Assembly: GCA_024277475.1 (NCBI GenBank)
Contig: JAJRVC010000423.1
Span: 1 to 11,350, forward strand
Length of the DNA: 11,350 bases
From: Deltaproteobacteria bacterium
GTDB taxonomy: Bacteria > Desulfobacterota > Desulfobacteria > Desulfobacterales > JAFDCJ01
Direction: 5' to 3'
The position numbers and the translations under genes are program-made. Positions 7,443 through 11,350 of the stretch are shown here, piece by piece (the first letter of the stretch is position 1; each line of letters begins with the position of its first letter). Below the pieces are notes generated by a model that worked only from the letters and a program-made list of their open reading frames with translations, was not told the DNA's origin and ran no database searches.

Positions 7443-7455
7443 CTGTTATTATTAT
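7427..7455 (+). promoter_or_regulatory. Sigma70-type promoter for the mechanosensitive channel gene
   Basis: A perfect -35 TTGACA (7427-7432) is followed after 17 bases by TATTAT (7450-7455), one mismatch from the -10 consensus. Transcription would start near 7462, leaving a leader of about 80 bases. It is the best promoter match I found in the window, and it separates the channel gene from the upstream cluster. Confidence 0.7.
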
Positions 7456-7542
7456 CTATCTCATTAATATTTAGCCCGTTAGCACCCGACCTCACTCAAC
7501 ATTGGGATCAAACTCACCTCATCAGTGCCTGGAAAGAAACAT

Positions 7543-10500
7543 ATGCTGAGCATCATGAAAAAACTTGTAGGTCTCCTTACCGTTTGTTCGATAGGGTTGC
7601 TGCCGGTGATTCCACCGGAAATTCAGGCCCAGCAGACGGCAATTCTCCCGTCAACGGCAGCACCATCCCCGGTTATAACTATCGATGAGCTTAAATCCAG
7701 GCGCATTGCGATTGAAAGTATGTCGAATATCGATGCCACGGTTAAAGCCGACAGTCTGAAATATATAGACCGGGCGGTTACATACCTGGAGCTGGCAGCC
7801 GATACCCATAAAAAGATAAACGAACTTTTACAGCTCATCCAGACAGCTCCCGAGCGGTTGAAAGCATTGCAGGTCGAGCTGGAAAAGCCGTTCATGGCGT
7901 CTGAAAAAGTCAGGGCGCGCGCGAAGAAAATGAGCACTTTGAAACTCGAACAACGACTCCGCCAGAAAGAAGCCGAGCTCGCGACGGCTCAAAGCAGGCT
8001 GCAGGGATGGAGTGATCGTTCAAAGGCTGAGAAGAATATCATCAATCAAACAACCGAAAAGATGGCGGCCACAGCCAGCCGGCTCAAAGCCATTCAAACG
8101 GAGCTGGAAACGATATCCGGCGCTGCTGAGACAGATACACTTAATAATGCCAAGGCGCTAAGCCTCGAATCCGAGCGGGCAAAATTAGCAGCCGAAATTA
8201 AATTAAACGAGCTGCGACAACGCAGCCATAATCTGCTCGTAAAATTGTTCAGTACGGAACGTGACGTTGCCCGCAAAGCAGTGAATAGCCGCAAAAAAAT
8301 GTTCGAAAGCTGGCAGGCCGAAGTCCAGAAACGCCGTCAGCGGGAGGCTGTTCAGGCACGGGAGGAGGCTCAGAACGCCATCGCCGAGGTTCCCCTGCAG
8401 CCCAAGGTTGTTCAGGACCAGTTTGACATCAACATCCAGCTGAGCATCGAGCTGGAAAAGATTACGCGGGAAGAAACAGTACTGGCAAAAAATTATCAAG
8501 ATTATCAAATCCGTCTGAAGGCGCTCGAAGAAGAATTTGAAACAGCTAAAAAAAGGGTCGCATCAGCCGTGCTGACCGAGGCCATCGGGCTGGCGCTACG
8601 CGCACAGCGCCTGAACCTGCCCAGTGCCGATCAGTATTTTGCGGATTCCGATGCCCGCCAGATCAGAATGAGCGAAATCAGCGAAAAACAGATCAAGATG
8701 GATCGGTTGCTGCGTGAACTTTCCGACCCCAAGGCGGTGGCAGATCGTGTTGTCGGTTCGGTCAGCCTTCTCTCGGATGTCGACCGGAAGTCACTCGAAT
8801 CGAAAATCCAGGAAGTGGTCGCCAAGCGTCTCGGTATTATTGAAAAATTGAAATCCGGCTACAACCGGATCTTTAAATTGATACAGGATATTGAATTCGC
8901 TGAACAGCAACTGGTCGATATTTCAGAGGATTTCGGTAAATTACTTGATCGCCATCTGCTCTGGATTCGCAGCTCCAAGCCGGTCCGTATCAGCGATATC
9001 CAGAAACTGGAAGTCTCCCTGGAATGGATTTTTGAACCGGATTCCTGGGACCGATTATTCAAGGATATGGCTCGGTCATACCATCAGAAGACAGCTGTCT
9101 GGCTAATCGGTTTGCTAATTGGTTTGTTTCTAATCGCCAGTCGCAGGTGGGGCAACAAAAAACTGAAGTATATCGCTGAATGCGTCGGGCAGCAGGTGGA
9201 GGATTCCTTCCTGCTGACGATTAAAGCCCTGGGACTGACGGTGTTGCTGGCCGCTGTCTGGCCGTTCCTGCTGGCATTTCCGGCAATTCAACTGATGAGC
9301 CTGCATCAAGCAGACCAGTTCAGCACAGGCATTGCCGGTGGTCTGATCAACACTACCGGTAGCTTGGTCATAATGGTCCTGCTCTACAATCTCTGCCGTC
9401 AACACGGCCTGGCCCAGGTACATTTTCAATGGCCGGAGTCAGCCCGCCGGACTCTGAAGCGCAATCTGGGCTGGCTGACCCCGATCGTAGCGTTGGCCAC
9501 ATTTTTTCTGGGGGTGATGGAAACCGTACCTGCATTTGAATACAGCGATGCGCTCGCCAAACTATCCCTTATGATTCAGGCCCTGGCTGTATCCGCATTC
9601 GCAGTGCGTATCCTGAGATTCAGGGGTGGCATCACGTCCGTATTGATTGAAAAACACCCCCAAAGCTGGCTGTGCCGTTTGCGATATGTCTGGTATCCCG
9701 CGGCCGTCGTTCTGCCGCTCTTTGTTCTCTGGCTGGCGGCGATCGGGTATTATTATTCGGCAATCGAATTACGCAACCTGGTTTCCTATACCATCGTGGT
9801 GCTATTGGCATTGATTATCTTTAACGATCTAATGCTGCGAATGTTGATGCTGGCCCGTCGCAGGATTGCTTTAAAAAAAGCCATTGCAAAACAGGAATTA
9901 CATCAGGTGTCGACTTCAGGCGCGGCAGCCGGCGCGGATTCCGGCGGCGGCACTCAGTCAGCGCTGATGGAAACCATCATCGAAATGAGTCAGATCGATG
10001 AACAAACCCGTACTCTTTTGAAACTGGTTGTGTTCATCCTTGCTCTGGTCGGAATCTGGGCAATCTGGGAGCCCGTGTTTCCGGCCTTCGGCATCCTGCA
10101 GGATGTCCAATTTTGGAGTTATAGTAAGGTTGTGGACGGTGTTGCAAAAATGGTCCCCATCACCCTGGCCGACATCACCCTGGCAGTCATTGTAGCCGTG
10201 ATAACGGTCATCGCCGGCCGCAACCTGCCGGGTTTGCTGGAAGTTATTTTGTTGAATCGTTTGCCGATGGATGCCGGGGCGCGATATGCTTACTCAACCG
10301 TCTGCCGATACGCGATCACAGCGATAGGTATCATTATTGTTTTCAATAAGATCGGTCTCAAATGGGGAAATTTGCAGTGGCTGGTTGCGGCTTTGAGTGT
10401 TGGTCTTGGTTTTGGGTTGCAGGAAATTGTGGCAAACTTTGTCTGCGGATTGATCGTCCTGTTCGAGCGGCCGTTCAGAGTCGGTGATACCGTCACCATC

Positions 10501-10986
10501 GACGACATTAACGGAACCGTATCGCGTATCCGTATCCGGGCGACAACCGTCGTCGACTGGGATCGCAAGGAGTTGATCGTCCCCAACAAAGAGTTTGTTG
10601 TCGGCCGCCTGATCAACTGGTCTCTTTCGGATAAATATGTCCGGCTCAGGATACCGGTTGGAATTGCTTACGGTTCCGATACAAAATTGGCCGAAGAACT
10701 GCTCGTGCAGGTTGCCAGGAAAAATCCGCGAGTTCTTTCCGAACCCGCTCCGCAGGCCGTCTTCAAGGGCTTTGGCGACAACAGCCTGGATTTTGAACTG
10801 CGGGTAACTATTAACGGAATTGATGACTATATCCCGACGCTGCATGAAGTGAACGGTGCAATTGATAACGCATTCAAAGAAGCGGGACTGACGATTGCCT
10901 TTCCCCAACAAGATGTGCATCTGGATGCAACCGGGCCGCTGGAGGTTCGGGTGGTTTCAGGATCATCCGGTTCTAAGAGATCATGA
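7543..10986 (+). CDS. Large MscS-family mechanosensitive channel (MscK/MscM-like)
   Basis: From ATG 7543 the protein has 1147 residues, close to E. coli MscK and MscM (about 1100). A GGAAAG site six bases upstream favours this start over GTG 7525 or ATG 7555. A signal peptide ends near Ala29 (I-Q-A before Q-Q). Residues about 30-500 form a long charged, coiled-coil-rich periplasmic region resembling the MscS_porin domain. About eleven membrane segments follow between residues 517 and 980. The last is the pore helix, with V-G-L-G-F-G-L-Q-E-I-V-A-N-F near 952-965, followed by F-E-R-P-F-R-V-G-D-T-V. The MscS beta domain comes next, with the family's I-V-P-N-K-E-F and N-W-S-L-S-D elements. It should act in the inner membrane, opening under tension to release solutes during osmotic downshift. 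The large added domain suggests ligand or ion modulation as in MscK, but that is not shown here. A terminator lies 165 bases downstream. Confidence 0.92.
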   Translation: MLSIMKKLVGLLTVCSIGLLPVIPPEIQAQQTAILPSTAAPSPVITIDELKSRRIAIESMSNIDATVKADSLKYIDRAVTYLELAADTHKKINELLQLIQTAPERLKALQVELEKPFMASEKVRARAKKMSTLKLEQRLRQKEAELATAQSRLQGWSDRSKAEKNIINQTTEKMAATASRLKAIQTELETISGAAETDTLNNAKALSLESERAKLAAEIKLNELRQRSHNLLVKLFSTERDVARKAVNSRKKMFESWQAEVQKRRQREAVQAREEAQNAIAEVPLQPKVVQDQFDINIQLSIELEKITREETVLAKNYQDYQIRLKALEEEFETAKKRVASAVLTEAIGLALRAQRLNLPSADQYFADSDARQIRMSEISEKQIKMDRLLRELSDPKAVADRVVGSVSLLSDVDRKSLESKIQEVVAKRLGIIEKLKSGYNRIFKLIQDIEFAEQQLVDISEDFGKLLDRHLLWIRSSKPVRISDIQKLEVSLEWIFEPDSWDRLFKDMARSYHQKTAVWLIGLLIGLFLIASRRWGNKKLKYIAECVGQQVEDSFLLTIKALGLTVLLAAVWPFLLAFPAIQLMSLHQADQFSTGIAGGLINTTGSLVIMVLLYNLCRQHGLAQVHFQWPESARRTLKRNLGWLTPIVALATFFLGVMETVPAFEYSDALAKLSLMIQALAVSAFAVRILRFRGGITSVLIEKHPQSWLCRLRYVWYPAAVVLPLFVLWLAAIGYYYSAIELRNLVSYTIVVLLALIIFNDLMLRMLMLARRRIALKKAIAKQELHQVSTSGAAAGADSGGGTQSALMETIIEMSQIDEQTRTLLKLVVFILALVGIWAIWEPVFPAFGILQDVQFWSYSKVVDGVAKMVPITLADITLAVIVAVITVIAGRNLPGLLEVILLNRLPMDAGARYAYSTVCRYAITAIGIIIVFNKIGLKWGNLQWLVAALSVGLGFGLQEIVANFVCGLIVLFERPFRVGDTVTIDDINGTVSRIRIRATTVVDWDRKELIVPNKEFVVGRLINWSLSDKYVRLRIPVGIAYGSDTKLAEELLVQVARKNPRVLSEPAPQAVFKGFGDNSLDFELRVTINGIDDYIPTLHEVNGAIDNAFKEAGLTIAFPQQDVHLDATGPLEVRVVSGSSGSKRS

Positions 10987-11150
10987 AGAAATAAGTTCAT
11001 AATTTTGTGCTTCATAATTTCAACCGGTTATGAGATCAAAACGCGAAAATTTTGACTTTTTTGCGGGATTGTCAAGGTTGGTTCCTGAAATAGTTTAAGA
11101 TCAACATCAATATTTCTTGTTTTTCGAGCACAAATGGTCTATTAGATTAT

Positions 11151-11191
11151 GCAAATTGTAGAGCAAAAAACTCTACAAATTGCTATTTTTT
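11151..11191 (+). terminator. Rho-independent terminator downstream of the channel gene
   Basis: GCAA (11151-11154), A, TTGTAGAG (11156-11163) pair across a seven-base loop with CTCTACAA (11171-11178), A, TTGC (11180-11183). This gives an 8-bp and a 4-bp stem separated by one A-A mismatch. TATTTTTT follows at 11184-11191. The U tract lies on the + side only. It is 165 bases after the channel stop codon, so it would end that message with a long 3' tail, or end a short independent transcript. The bases 10987-11150 otherwise show only small AT-rich repeats and no gene. Confidence 0.75.
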
Positions 11192-11265
11192 ATCACTTTT
11201 TACCTGTATAGGGGTTCCGTTAAATTTTGTGTAAGTCTTCGGAAATCCTTGAATATAGTGCAAAC

Positions 11266-11350
11266 GCCCGGGTGGCGGAATAGGTAGACGCAAGGGACTT
11301 AAAATCCCTCGGTCCTTAGGGCTGTGCGAGTTCAATTCTCGCCCCGGGCA
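11266..11350 (+). tRNA. tRNA-Leu (anticodon UAA)
   Basis: The full cloverleaf is present in 85 bases. The acceptor stem GCCCGGG (11266-11272) pairs perfectly with CCCGGGC (11343-11349), and A at 11350 is the discriminator. The D arm carries the leucine-type GGTAGACGC. The anticodon stem AGGGA/TCCCT (11293-11297/11305-11309) encloses CTTAAAA, with anticodon TAA at 11300-11302. A long class II variable arm follows, then the T arm GCGAG-TTCAATT-CTCGC. The window ends at the discriminator base, so whether CCA is encoded cannot be seen. It reads UUA (and UUG by wobble) codons. Confidence 0.96.

Noticed and set aside
10294..10920. A 208-residue open frame on the minus strand opposite the channel's C-terminal domain
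   Set aside because: It lies fully inside a clearly recognised MscS domain, resembles no family I know and has no start signal; it is a shadow frame.
11013..11032. CATAA...TTATG repeat around AACCGGTT after the channel gene
   Set aside because: The stem is weak and AT-rich, and no T tract follows; the better terminator is at 11151-11191.
11266..11350. tRNA-Leu as an integration site for a mobile element
   Set aside because: No integrase, duplicated tRNA end or phage-like gene is visible in the window; sequence beyond 11350 would be needed.

Overview
This window looks like the chromosome of a mid-GC Gram-negative bacterium. Two proteins have Sec-type signal peptides for the periplasm, and the large mechanosensitive channel has the periplasmic N-terminal region seen in Gram-negative MscK/MscM proteins. 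The general look of the proteins suggests a Desulfobacterota-like (deltaproteobacterial) host, but this is a weak inference that no marker gene here confirms. All supported genes are on the + strand.

Layout: (1) Positions 1-460 hold the C-terminal part of a C45-family (acyl-CoA:6-aminopenicillanate acyltransferase-like) Ntn hydrolase, cut by the window edge. (2) Positions 461-832 are non-coding, AT-rich in the middle, with a GC-rich inverted repeat near the start. (3) Positions 833-4909 encode a complete Pot-type (spermidine/putrescine family) ABC importer in the order binding protein, ATPase, permease, permease. A hairpin lies between the binding-protein gene and the ATPase gene, and the last three genes are translationally packed. 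(4) Positions 5060-6442 encode a PLP-dependent class III aminotransferase. Annotation by similarity would probably call it glutamate-1-semialdehyde aminomutase, but it looks more like the beta-amino-acid (beta-phenylalanine) aminotransferases. (5) Positions 6515-7363 encode a two-domain GNAT acetyltransferase. (6) A good sigma70-type promoter with an overlapping 7-6-7 palindrome precedes a very large MscK/MscM-like mechanosensitive channel (7543-10986). (7) A rho-independent terminator lies at 11151-11191, and a complete tRNA-Leu(UAA) ends exactly at the window edge.

Working model (inference): the importer brings in a cationic or amino-group-bearing compound, the aminotransferase removes or transfers its amino group, and the GNAT protein may acylate an amine. 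The upstream C45 enzyme would cleave or exchange an N-acyl group. Together these resemble an uptake-and-catabolism island for an amine, beta-amino acid or N-acylated amine. The channel gene has its own promoter and is probably an independent osmotic-safety function. No CRISPR array, insertion sequence, phage gene or defence system was seen.
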